This document shows, in pieces, positions 55,293 through 64,000 of a DNA stretch of 64,000 nucleotides (position 1 is its first letter; the number at the start of each line of letters is the position of its first letter). The DNA comes from Cladorrhinum sp. PSN259 (lineage: Eukaryota; Ascomycota; Sordariomycetes; Sordariales; Podosporaceae). Where the stretch lies: contig MU867108.1 in NCBI GenBank assembly GCA_033725935.1, positions 1 to 64,000 on the forward strand, given 5' to 3'. Below the pieces are notes generated by a model. It was not told the origin of the DNA and did no database searches. It saw only the letters and a list, made by a program, of their open reading frames with translations. A program made the translations under genes and the position numbers.

Positions 55293-56421
55293 ACTGAAGG
55301 TGGATGAATTATAGCATCTTACTCCGAGTTCACATCAAGAAAAGCAGGCGCTCTTCAATCCATTTTACACGTAGATGGGAATCTCCCTCGCACTACCGCA
55401 ATCTCCCGAACTGGCATGCGATCTGCCCTACGGTGGCGCAACCGAGCAAACGGGTGCTAGTGTCTCTTGGGATCCTCAGAAATCCCTCGGAATGACTTCA
55501 TTTTAGCGGGAGCTCAACGTTGCACCGCGTTTCATGTCCCTGCCGGTACCCTTCCCTTGAAGAGATCACCGTTCGGATCTCAGGGGTGTTTGCTGTCGAT
55601 CCTTTCCCAGGGCGGTGGTCGGTCCCGCTTTTTGGGGCCCCTGACGATCAAAGACAACGACGCTTACGCCAACGGTGTGACAGTGAGTGATAAACACCCG
55701 GGTGGGACATTACACAACGGTCGGGTGGTTGTGCATGATCAGGGAAGGGTGGGAAGGTTGGTTTCAAGTGAGGGTATTGGGAATGGATGAACACGACGGG
55801 GAAACAGAAACATCTGGGACCGCTGCCGATCGGGATTTTAAACAATCAATGCATACTACAGTATCCTTCTTTTCCTGTGGCTTCGGGAGTTACCAATCTG
55901 GCGACGCCCTGCATGGACCCCGGATTTGAGCATGGCTGGATGAAAGCATCGAGTGCCAAGTCGAGTGAGAATAGCTTCAACCCGGGGGTTCCCAGTCAGC
56001 AAGACGAAAAAGAGGACGCATCGGATCGCAACCAATCTATCTTCACCGCCTTCTCCCATCTTTTCTTCACGCTCGCTCTCATCGATGCAGCGAACCAACC
56101 CCGCATGGTCTGATACCAATGCCGACATGGCGACAACCAGATGCGGGGTCTAACCGACAACACCCGACAGCCACGGCTCGTGAGAGTTTCGTGGCCTTCT
56201 TTTTCGCCGACCAACACATGTACTTGCATTATAAAAGCCCTTGGAAGCCGGGCATGCTGTCCGCGAACACATGTGCGGGGTGTGCATTTCGCCGTGACGT
56301 TGGCTTGACGCAAGGTTTGATCTGACTTGAACTCGCACCAGACGTCTGTGCGGTTATGCTCGTGTTTTGCAGCCATCACGTCACCATGATGTTTCTTGCA
56401 AGCATGGCGTGAATCAATCTC
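55293..56421. other. Intergenic, nothing recognised
   Basis: 1.1 kb with the promoters of the two flanking divergent genes. Several frames of 60-127 codons overlap each other on both strands and match nothing known. Confidence 0.55.
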
Positions 56422-57087
56422 ATGAGCAGAAAGCCACTACTTCACCCTTTTAATACTCATCCCCAAGACCGCCTCATCCCCCTGATAGGAGACCCAAACG
56501 GCCCAAAGACTCATTCCTTCGGAGGTTTTGAAGAAGGACCAAAAATGATGCGACCAATGCTCAAAACCAAAGCCCTTTCTGGGGCCTCATCTTTGGGTGT
56601 CAGATGCTTTGCATCGCGGCCCTACAAACCCAAGAACCCGCGCCGCCAATCTCCCTCCTTCGCCCTCAACCAACAGCAGCAGCACAACGAGTTCACTTCC
56701 AACAACTCAGGGTTTGGCTCTCCTCCATTCACACACACTTCACAGACCTCGACTCAATCATTCCGTCATTTTCCGTCCTCAGCTGCCTCAGTGGTTGATG
56801 AACGCTCCCGCTCTTTCTACAGCACAGTTATTTATCATGGTCAAACACCCGGATCAGACTACGAATTTGAGGACGACCAGGTCTACGGAAGCGAGGTGAA
56901 GGTTAATCCGACCCAGAGCGAGGCCAACGTGGCTGCTGACAGAGGGGAAAGGGACCCTTTGCCGATGGGGATGCATCATACCATCTTGTTGGATGAGGGT
57001 GGGGCGCACGAGTACACGAAGCCGACTGATAGTGAGGAGAGGGTGCATGCTGATTTGTACATGGAGGATCCGTTGCATAAGCATTGA
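56422..57087 (+). CDS. Hypothetical protein, possibly mitochondrial
   Basis: A single frame of 221 aa from the ATG at 56422. A second Met pair at residues 42-43 (56545) opens a classic mitochondrial-type presequence: MMRPMLKTKALSGASSLGVR, then CFASRPYKPKNPRR, which is basic, Ser/Leu-rich and free of acidic residues. A start there would give 180 aa. The body is polar, with a Gln run (NQQQQHNEF), Ser/Thr/Phe-rich stretch and an acidic end (YEFEDDQVYGSEVKV, DLYMEDPLHKH). No domain recognised. The presequence-like part supports a real gene over a chance frame. Confidence 0.55.
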   Translation: MSRKPLLHPFNTHPQDRLIPLIGDPNGPKTHSFGGFEEGPKMMRPMLKTKALSGASSLGVRCFASRPYKPKNPRRQSPSFALNQQQQHNEFTSNNSGFGSPPFTHTSQTSTQSFRHFPSSAASVVDERSRSFYSTVIYHGQTPGSDYEFEDDQVYGSEVKVNPTQSEANVAADRGERDPLPMGMHHTILLDEGGAHEYTKPTDSEERVHADLYMEDPLHKH

Positions 57088-57501
57088 GGAAGAATTGGAA
57101 TGATAATAGTTTCAATGGTAAATGTAGATCTTTCTTGGTCGATCTTGAAATATGAGTGCATCAACATCTCTTACTTTGCAACAGCTTCACTTTGCAACTC
57201 ATCTCCCACATCGAGCGCGTTATCTCTGTGAGAAGCCCTGGGAGGCGGCAGATCTTGACACTTAATGCTTGGATTATTGGTTTTTTTCCGTACTGGACTT
57301 TCGCAATATTTGGCTGAAAATTTGAGGCTGTGCTTAAGGTAATTACCGTACATTGACCATCGCGACACAATTCAGCCTCTTTGTGGCTCAGTCGCTGTGC
57401 CAATTACCTGCAGGTGCCCCTCTTGAAGAGATTCAGCTGAGACTTGAACTTCGCGGCCCTCGTTTCCCTCGAACACACAACTTCCCAGAATCCCAACCAA
57501 A
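57088..57501. other. Intergenic
   Basis: 414 bp between the hypothetical gene and the HET-domain locus. No feature seen. Confidence 0.55.
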
Positions 57502-58950
57502 ATGTGGCTTCTCAACGTCAACTCCCTCGAACTTGAAGAGTTTTATGGCGACCGGATCCCTCGGTACGCCATTCTCTCACATGTATGGGGCCGGGAGGAA
57601 GTGTCTTTCCAGGACATGAAGTCGGCCGACAATCGAGAATTGGCCAAAAGAAAATCCGGATTTTCCAAGATACGAGAATGCTGTAGTCAGGCCAAACGCG
57701 ATGGATATGAGTGGGCATGGATCGACTCTTGCTGCATCGATAAAAGCAGCAGCGCAGAACTGTCTGAAGCCATCAACTCCATGTTTCACTGGTACAAATA
57801 CTCTGCACAATGCTACGTATGCCTCGCCGACGTGGAAGGGTCGATTTCCGATAACTATCCGGATATCGGGGATTTGCTGGGAAGTAGCAGATGATTTACG
57901 AGAGGTTGGACCTTGCAAGAACTCTTGGCGCCGCAGCAAATCGTCTTTCTCCATCAAAACTGGAGGGCATTTGGTCAAATTCGCAAGCTGAACGCCGCGA
58001 GAGATGATGGCAGTAACTACATGCCAGACCTCACTGAACAGGTTTCAGCAATCACCCAAATTCCAACCAAATACTTGTCCGGGAGAGCAGCGTTAAGTCG
58101 GGCGTGCGTTGCGCAAAGAATGAGTTGGGCGTCCCGTCGAGAAACGACAAGGGCCGAAGATCGCGCCTACTGCCTTCTGGGCCTCTTTGACATCAGTATG
58201 CCCATCTTGTACGGCGAAGGACTGACCAAAGCGTTCACAAGGCTTCAATCTGAGATCATGAGGGAGAATTCAGATCAGTCCATTTTGGCATGGCACCGCA
58301 CCGACTCGGGCTCATATCGGCTGTTGGCAGAAACACCAGACGATTTCCTGAACTCCAGTATGGTAGAATCGCAGCGACTTAAATCCCCTGGATCCACGCC
58401 ATGGTCGGCCTTTCACATGACTAATCTTGGCTTGAGCATTCATTTGCCAGTTACTTCAAACTTGCAACCCCTTGATTGGTGCATAGGCATCAAGTGCGAA
58501 GCCCTGCTCAATTGCAGGCTAATTTCTCGAGGTCCTAGCAAAAACATTAGCCTTGGCCTATTGTTCATTGACAGAGACTCCGAGGGACGACCAATGTTTG
58601 TTTGCTGGCGACCTCCCTCTTGGGCTTCAAGTTTCCAACAAAGCGAGAGCAGGTTAATGAACATTGTCATAGTCAGGAGTACCCCTAGGGTGTCGATGTT
58701 AGGGCCCACACCTCAAACTCTGAGCTTCTCAGTGTCTTAGGACGTTGTCTCTCGAGGAATGTGCATTTTGTCCAGCGAAACAGGCATAATCATGGATAGC
58801 CTAGTTGATGATCTCTCACTTGATGACATTGGTGTCGAGTCTCTCACCACCGTCGTCATCGCTGGACAAACTGAAGAGGAGCTTGATCTAAGAGTTACTC
58901 TAAGACTTTGGACGTGCCGAACTGTTGGAGAATTTGTAGCCGTGTTTTAG
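57502..58950 (+). pseudogene. HET-domain gene with in-frame TGA at a conserved Trp codon
   Basis: HET (heterokaryon incompatibility) proteins trigger non-self recognition cell death in filamentous fungi. Codons 1-130 carry the HET start (YAILSHVWG, then GYEWAWIDSCCIDKSSSAEL and YVCLADV). Codon 131 (57892-57894) is TGA where the family has Trp in the motif SRWFTRGWTLQELLAP. The frame then goes on with FTRGWTLQELLAP, RETTRAEDRAYCLLGLFDI and MPILYGEGLTKAFTRLQSEI, typical HET sequence, to TAG at 58738-58740. The same frame stays open to 58950 beyond that stop. A 51-nt GT-AG segment (58690-58740) could be an in-frame intron that removes the TAG, though its donor is weak. No splice solution removes the TGA without destroying the core motif. 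So the locus is a pseudogene, a disabled allele, or depends on recoding. Confidence 0.8.
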
Positions 58951-60085
58951 AGGATGATTAGTTCGACTGGGGTGATTAGTACTTGAATTAGTCGCAAAGG
59001 AAGCAGATACATGGCTTTGCATTATAGTCCTTCACTTGCGGTTCACAATCGTGAGTTTCCTTGCTGTGTATTTTGGATGCACCCTGGCCGTATCAAAAAG
59101 AGAGTTTGTTGACATTGTGGCGGGGTATTTTCTCTTAGCCTTGCTACCTGCCTAGGTATTGTGCTCCCTACTTCGAGCTGCGATGGTCCTACTGCCTTGC
59201 GTTGATATCCCACTGAGGCCGTCTATAGCAGTGAAGTGACGCATCCGCCGTCAATGCAATGGGGCTTGATGGGTCATCGAGGAAACGCGCGTGGGTTCAC
59301 GCGTTGGAGACGATGCCGAGGAAAGAGAAGAAGGAGCTGGAAGGGGATAGATAAGTAATGGCCTGAGATTTTCGGCGACGAAAGTCGCGACTTCTTTCTC
59401 GCAAGCAACAACAGTCCTATTGTTTCCCACAAATTAAAGAAGCTAGTCGCTGTGTCGGTCGTGCTCATCATCCCACCTGTTTAAAGATGCGTAACCTCCA
59501 TCGCCTGAAGCGACCTTTCCTTCATTTTTCAGATCATACTTGCGAAACTGCTCGCATATCAGATGATCAAAACCAGCGACATTACTTCTGCCCCAACCCC
59601 GCCCGAGGCGCTTCGTATTCCCGCTGCTCTTTCGAACCCATCGTTCTGCGGGTGAGAACGTGATTTCCATCCCACCGTTGTTGGCCATCGCAAACCTTTC
59701 CTCACAACATCGATTCATTTCCCCCAGTATCCGCTTCCGTCGAAAGAAGCTCACAAATCTTTCTACCCCACTACTTTCGACCGAAGTGGCACACCCTCCT
59801 TCTTTCATCGAGTCCTTCAGTTCACGAGATCCCAGACCTCGCGACCCTCTCGATTTAAGGACCGACCACGGGCGATAGCAACGCGGCAGTTCCGGACCGA
59901 ACTGCTCGGACGTCCAGCTGAGGAGATTGGAGAGAATTCTTTATTGACAGCCAAAGTCCAATTCCTATCCAGTCATCAAATCGATCACTTTCGTTCGTCA
60001 TACAGCAATTGAATGTTACCCGCCCTCAGCGAGCGACATATAAGGACTGGCGTCGTGAATTAAGCAACCCGTGACCTAATCCAAG
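58951..60085. other. Intergenic, nothing firm
   Basis: A 121-codon minus-strand frame at 59443-59808 was considered; no domain or clear coding character supports it. The rest has only short frames. Confidence 0.5.
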
Positions 60086-60756
60086 ATGTCTCTGCACACC
60101 GACATACCGGTTCCCAGCTTGTATGGGGAGTACAAGCATGCAACAGAGATTGTCGAGACTTGGCTGAACCGAACAGCGACCAACATTTACCTCTATGGTA
60201 GGCTTTTTCTTTGTGCCTGGGATAATTTCCGCACCAAGCAATAAGCTCCAACCAGAAGTGTAAAATTATGAGATAAAAGATGGTCGACTAACTGGCGACA
60301 GGAGCTGCAACTGGAGCATACGTTCCTCCCAGCAATAAGCGCAGGTTCCTTTTACAGATTGGCGACTTCGTGCCGATGGCTCGAATTGTTGTTCAGTCCG
60401 ACCCGAGCGTAGTTCTTCCCGGGGGTGGGACCTTCCTTGCAGCTCTTAAGAGGGCTATTCAAGGACGAAAGGCATTGTTTGAGCTGAAAAACTCCAGGAA
60501 GGAGGTCGACAGCCGACACGACCACTTCATAGCCGTTCTCGAGCAGGTTGGCCGGATCCTGAAGCCGGTGATCCAAGCACGGCAGGAAGCTTGTGTGAGA
60601 CGAACCACCGCCGTCCGTCGCTCTCCGGTCGACAACAGCGCTGGAAAAGCCTCGCTTCCAACTTGCCGTCCTGTACCTGTTGTCAGCACCCGTGGGATTG
60701 CAGCCAAAAGTTGGAATCAATTCTCAGTGTTAGCCCGCAATGAGTCTAATGACTGA
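60086..60756 (+). CDS. Short DUF6604 domain protein
   Basis: Two exons, 60086-60197 and 60302-60756, joined across a 104-nt intron (GTAGGC...CGACAG, branch GACTAAC), give 188 aa. The start LYGEYKHATEIVETWLNRTA matches the DUF6604 pattern (YxxYKxDTxxVATWLA). After the join, RRFLLQIGDFVPMARIVVQ and RHDHFIAVLEQVGRILKPVIQ match its conserved IxDFVPLAE and RHxHFVGVLExVxExLKP blocks. In other fungi this domain usually opens a much longer protein; here the frame stops about 60 residues after it, so the gene may be a truncated or minimal version. Activity is unknown. It lies 1.1 kb from the HET-domain locus. Confidence 0.72.
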
Positions 60757-62169
60757 TTTCTCGGTCGTTCACCCTCGATTCCTGAATCTTACTATTTCAC
60801 GATCATACAAGGCTGAAGGTTGAGCAGGGTGATTTCTGGGCCACATTTATGCCATTCGGATTTCATCTGGACAACTGCATAACTCGAGGCAAGGGATGAA
60901 ATAGAAACTCGAAATGATCATTTCATCCCGACAGAATAAAACAGTGGCGCGGAACCGAGTTAGAATTCTCATTCCAGAATATTTTGCAACCGCCCGCTCA
61001 GATCTAATGTAGGACTGGAATTTCCAGGTCAGTTCAAACAAGCACAAGCATTCGAACAGATGGCGGACGAGATCGCTGACAGAATTCTCGCAGATAAAAG
61101 AATTGGGGGGAATTACTTATTGGGCGGAAGGAGACCTGCTTTGTACTGTACATAGCTGTCGGAAAACCTGTTGGAGATATAGCAGTTGTGCTGGGGACAT
61201 GAAATGGTCATGGCTGTTTGGATATTTGTAGGGAGATAGTAAGAAGAGCTGATTCTGGGGGATTTCTCCCTGGTCATTGCAGTCCTTGTTATCCTGTATG
61301 TAGAAAAGTCCGGAGGGCCAACTATAACAACGTATTCGCTGATCCCCGTAACGAATAAATTAAAAGTTCAAATGTGAAGAGAAAAACAAGAAGAAAAAAA
61401 CTCGCTTGTACATACTTTATTGCTCATTTGTGAATTTTCTTGTTTAACTTTGAGCGTCATCAGGGATAACCCAAAAAACAAAGTCCGACCAATTATGCGG
61501 TCCCAACTTTGTCGGCGCAGCACATGAGTATCACATGACATGGCTCAATTAAACCATCTGCCACGACCTGGTCTCGCGCGCCACTGACGATGCCCACAAC
61601 CAAGATCTCTGGATGCCTTCAACGGTTGCCAGATGTGGTGATAAGGCCAGCTGCCAGGGCAAATGCCCTGGCAGCACGCAGCCAAGAAAACCACACTGGG
61701 CAAACCTTCTTCCAGACTTGCACTTCAAAAATTTCCCATCCATCTTCTTCCAATTCATCTTCTTCCAATTCATCGTCTTCAAAGAGCCTTACCTTCTACA
61801 ACTCATTTATTAATGAGCCGACGCAAAATATATTCCCGAGGTTGTGAATGGCCTCCTCAGCCTTGTAACACGAAACAGGAAAGTGTGGGTCTGAACTCAT
61901 TTTTACCGACAAAATCTAACTGAAGCCTCGTGTGATATCAATTGTCCGGAAAAATATAATATTGAAAGTTCTCAGGTTGATGAAAAGAAAACTGAAATAA
62001 ATCAAACGTGTCTCAATTGCACTCTGCAGAAAAACTTTGTATAAAGTCGTCCCACCCGTGACCTTTCTTTTTTTCGTCGACTTGAACAGATCGCACAACA
62101 GCAACAGAAAAAACAACAACATCATCATCATTACCACATCCACCCACCATCATTATCGCCACCGTCATC
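60757..62169. other. Intergenic with short tandem repeat
   Basis: 1.4 kb without a supported gene. It contains the 15-bp tandem repeat at 61741-61780 and the AT-rich promoter region of the next gene (about 61920-62060). Confidence 0.55.
61741..61780 (+). repeat. 15-bp tandem repeat, about 2.7 units
   Basis: Unit catcttcttccaatt occurs twice exactly (61741-61755, 61756-61770), followed by a diverged third copy. It is open in all three plus frames, so the frames covering it are not good evidence of a gene. Confidence 0.85.
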
Positions 62170-63084
62170 ATGGTCAATCTGGGCACGCCGACCACCGTCT
62201 ACCGCACATGGATGGCCAACCCACAGGCCATCCGGCGCGAGGTTATCTTTGGGACCTCGGCCAGCCTCCGCCACCCTTCCAGGTATGTTATGTTTGCCTA
62301 TCTTTGCCTCCATCTCTTTCTCCACCTCTCACTCTCACACGAACACGCCTTGGAAGACACTAACGGAGCATTGCGTATAGGGCCACCGACCCGAACAACA
62401 AGCCCTTCGACAAGCACGAGTGGTGCGACCACGACGGCTGCAGGTGCTGGTATGAGAAGACGACCTACCAGCGCCATGTGAAGGCCTAGTAAGTTGCCCA
62501 GATACGGACCGAGAATCTCTCGACTTTTGTAAGGAAAGATACCAACACTACTGATTAATAGTCACACCCCAGGACAGCTGTGCGGTTGGCCCGTCGAGGG
62601 CGCCGAGCACACCGTCTGCACCGTCGGCCCGTTCCGAGATGCAGCAACCGAGCGGATGCATCGGCAGAACTGCCACCACATCTTCGTCCGCGGCGAGACC
62701 GGCTGGGAGAGGCGAGACTCGGAGGACGCGGCGTGGCTCTGCCACTACTCCTCCACCCTCCTCACTCGTTGCCTCCGTGAGGATGTCTTTGAGCTCAACG
62801 CCATCCGGCGTCGCGTCCAAGACGAGTACCATGATCTTCGGATGAAGGGCAAGGCTGTTTCCGGGCTCCCTCAGGGACTCAGCATGCTGGAGGGTGAGGA
62901 GCCCATCCCCGACGAGGCATGCACCAGCAGCATGACTCGGGGTGACCTCGTTGCCGAGGTCATTCAAGTTCGGGGCAGAAAGAGGCAGTGGCGAGCGGGT
63001 ATGGAGTGGGCTGCGAAGATGATGGCTCAGAGAGGTGAAACCTCCCTTGCTGTCCCCGTCTTCGAGTTGTATGACAATGCCTAA
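62170..63084 (+). CDS. Protein with C2H2-like zinc finger, function unknown
   Basis: Three exons, 62170-62282, 62381-62488 and 62562-63084 (introns of 98 and 73 nt, phases agreeing), give 247 aa. The joined exons 2 and 3 produce a Cys/His array: CDHDGC, 11 residues, H-X4-H (WYEKTTYQRHVKAYH), a C-X4-C-X11-H-X4-H arrangement close to a classical zinc finger. A second Cys-rich part (LCGWPVEGAEHTVC, then FRDAATERMHRQNC) follows, so two fingers are possible. The intron cuts the first finger between its last two zinc ligands. The C-terminal 130 residues are charged and helical-looking. A nucleic-acid-binding role is an inference; I do not recognise the family. Confidence 0.7.
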
Positions 63085-64000
63085 CGCTACGGCCCCACAG
63101 CTTTCAGCAATGCCACAACTTCTTGTCAGTCGAGATAACTTTGAGTTTTGTCGATGATAACGGCAACGTTGTGGCTACACTCTGACCGTCGGCTATACGG
63201 GCGATTGTGAAGTCCCAAATCAAGCATCTGCCTGGTGGCGACGGCGAAGAGACTGCCAGCGGCTTCCTTGACAACATCCACCGCACATCATTTGATAAAT
63301 TTTGAAAATACCTAGCTGGTATGAGTCTTGAAAGTTCGTTTACCGCTCGTGGGTCCGCCTCTGCGTCGTCTATGCTGTGCCGATATTGGCTGCAAGTCTT
63401 CGTCAGATCGAGCGCGACTGCCATCCTCTTGTCACAACATCCTGGTATATTGGTCAATCTCAGAGAGCTTGGTGGCATCTCGCTGGTCGTTCGTATAGAA
63501 TTGAGAATTCATACAGGCTTGAGAAGGAGAAGTTCTGCACTGGCACCGCGATGATTTTTGTTTTTCAGTTTTCTTCTCTAAGTTTTCTTTTCTAGCTCCC
63601 TTTTCAAAGATAATACCCGACTACATCGCTTCTGCACTCTTTGGTTTCCCAGCGTTAATATTCCTCTAAACAAACTTCAGCGTGAAGGTAGCTGCTTGGA
63701 CTGGATTTAAAGTGCGTGCGTAATAGACGGCTACAGGATGGGTTCCACCTCTTTTCGTGATTTCCTTTGAGCACACTCCTTTTGAATTGGTTTTGATGAC
63801 CCATTGGTGTGTTCATTGTTCACATTCCGTTACTTGGAAATCTCCTTCCCGCTGTCCGAGCAAGGCTCTGTCACTTCTTGACCATCATAGATCAGAACCC
63901 GGATATCGCAATCCCCTCACGGGAATGCCAAACCTTCTTTGCCCCCTAGCTTGCGGCTAGCATGGATCATACTGTATCAGATCTGGCATCCAATGCTAAT
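63085..64000. other. Right edge, nothing firm
   Basis: No supported gene. Frames of up to 124 codons on the minus strand and 77 on plus match nothing known. A coding remnant on plus near 63310-63560 is possible but cannot be shown. Confidence 0.45.

Noticed and set aside
57884..57936. 53-nt GT-AG segment that could remove the TGA in the HET gene
   Set aside because: It would shift the frame and delete the conserved TLQELLAP motif, so it is not a credible intron.
59443..59808. 121-codon minus-strand frame between the HET and DUF6604 genes
   Set aside because: No domain, no convincing splice extension and an overlapping plus-strand frame; not enough to call a gene.
61590..61923. Three overlapping plus frames near the 15-bp repeat
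   Set aside because: The repeat is stop-free in all three frames, which explains the open reading; no protein signal otherwise.
63104..63478. 124-codon minus-strand frame at the right edge
   Set aside because: No domain recognised and it is covered by competing frames on the other strand.

Overview
The window looks like nuclear DNA of a filamentous ascomycete (Pezizomycotina), most likely a Sordariomycete. The genes are interrupted by short GT-AG introns of about 50-130 nt, often with CTAAC- or CTGAC-like branch points. The protein families are typical of such fungi: a HET-domain locus, a Pth11/rhodopsin-like membrane protein, DUF7918, DUF6604, DUF1749, a Neurospora-type photolyase, Slx4 and an XLF/Nej1 factor. 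Exon joins were worked out by hand from splice signals and reading frame. Species and product names rest on recognition, not on a database search.

Layout. 0-4 kb: two small single-pass membrane proteins in tandem, an intron-containing tRNA-Thr, and a DUF1749 alpha/beta hydrolase. 4-9 kb: an RS-rich protein with two zinc knuckles and an FG-rich protein with SUMO-acceptor-like sites. 9-21 kb: a genome-maintenance stretch with CPD photolyase (preceded by a tight cluster of GATCGA light-response-like sites), ribosomal protein S21, SLX4 (head to head with S21), a mitochondrial-looking NUDT19-type Nudix hydrolase, and NEJ1/XLF. 21.2-31.1 kb: almost 10 kb without any gene I can support, between two convergent genes and without obvious AT-rich decay. 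31-41 kb: a forkhead transcription factor and the SEA/GATOR2 subunit RTC1/WDR24, sharing a 3.2-kb divergent promoter. 41-57 kb: a small secreted ten-cysteine protein with a CAA-encoded polyglutamine tail, a DJ-1/PfpI protein, a DUF7918 protein, a 7-TM Pth11-like protein, a GT1-like glycosyltransferase, a UVRAG/Vps38-like autophagy subunit, a single-pass Cys-rich membrane protein, and a possible mitochondrial protein of unknown function. 57-64 kb: an accessory-looking end with a HET-domain gene broken by a TGA exactly at a conserved Trp codon, a short DUF6604 protein, and a C2H2-like zinc-finger protein of unknown function.

How it fits together. The 9-21 kb stretch holds three unrelated DNA-repair activities: photoreversal, structure-specific nuclease scaffolding and end joining. 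RTC1 (TORC1 signalling) and the UVRAG-like subunit (PI3-kinase complex II) both belong to nutrient and vacuole control but lie 10 kb apart and need not be co-regulated. The right end resembles fungal self/non-self gene neighbourhoods, which change quickly. I found no intact transposon, CRISPR array, rRNA gene or origin.
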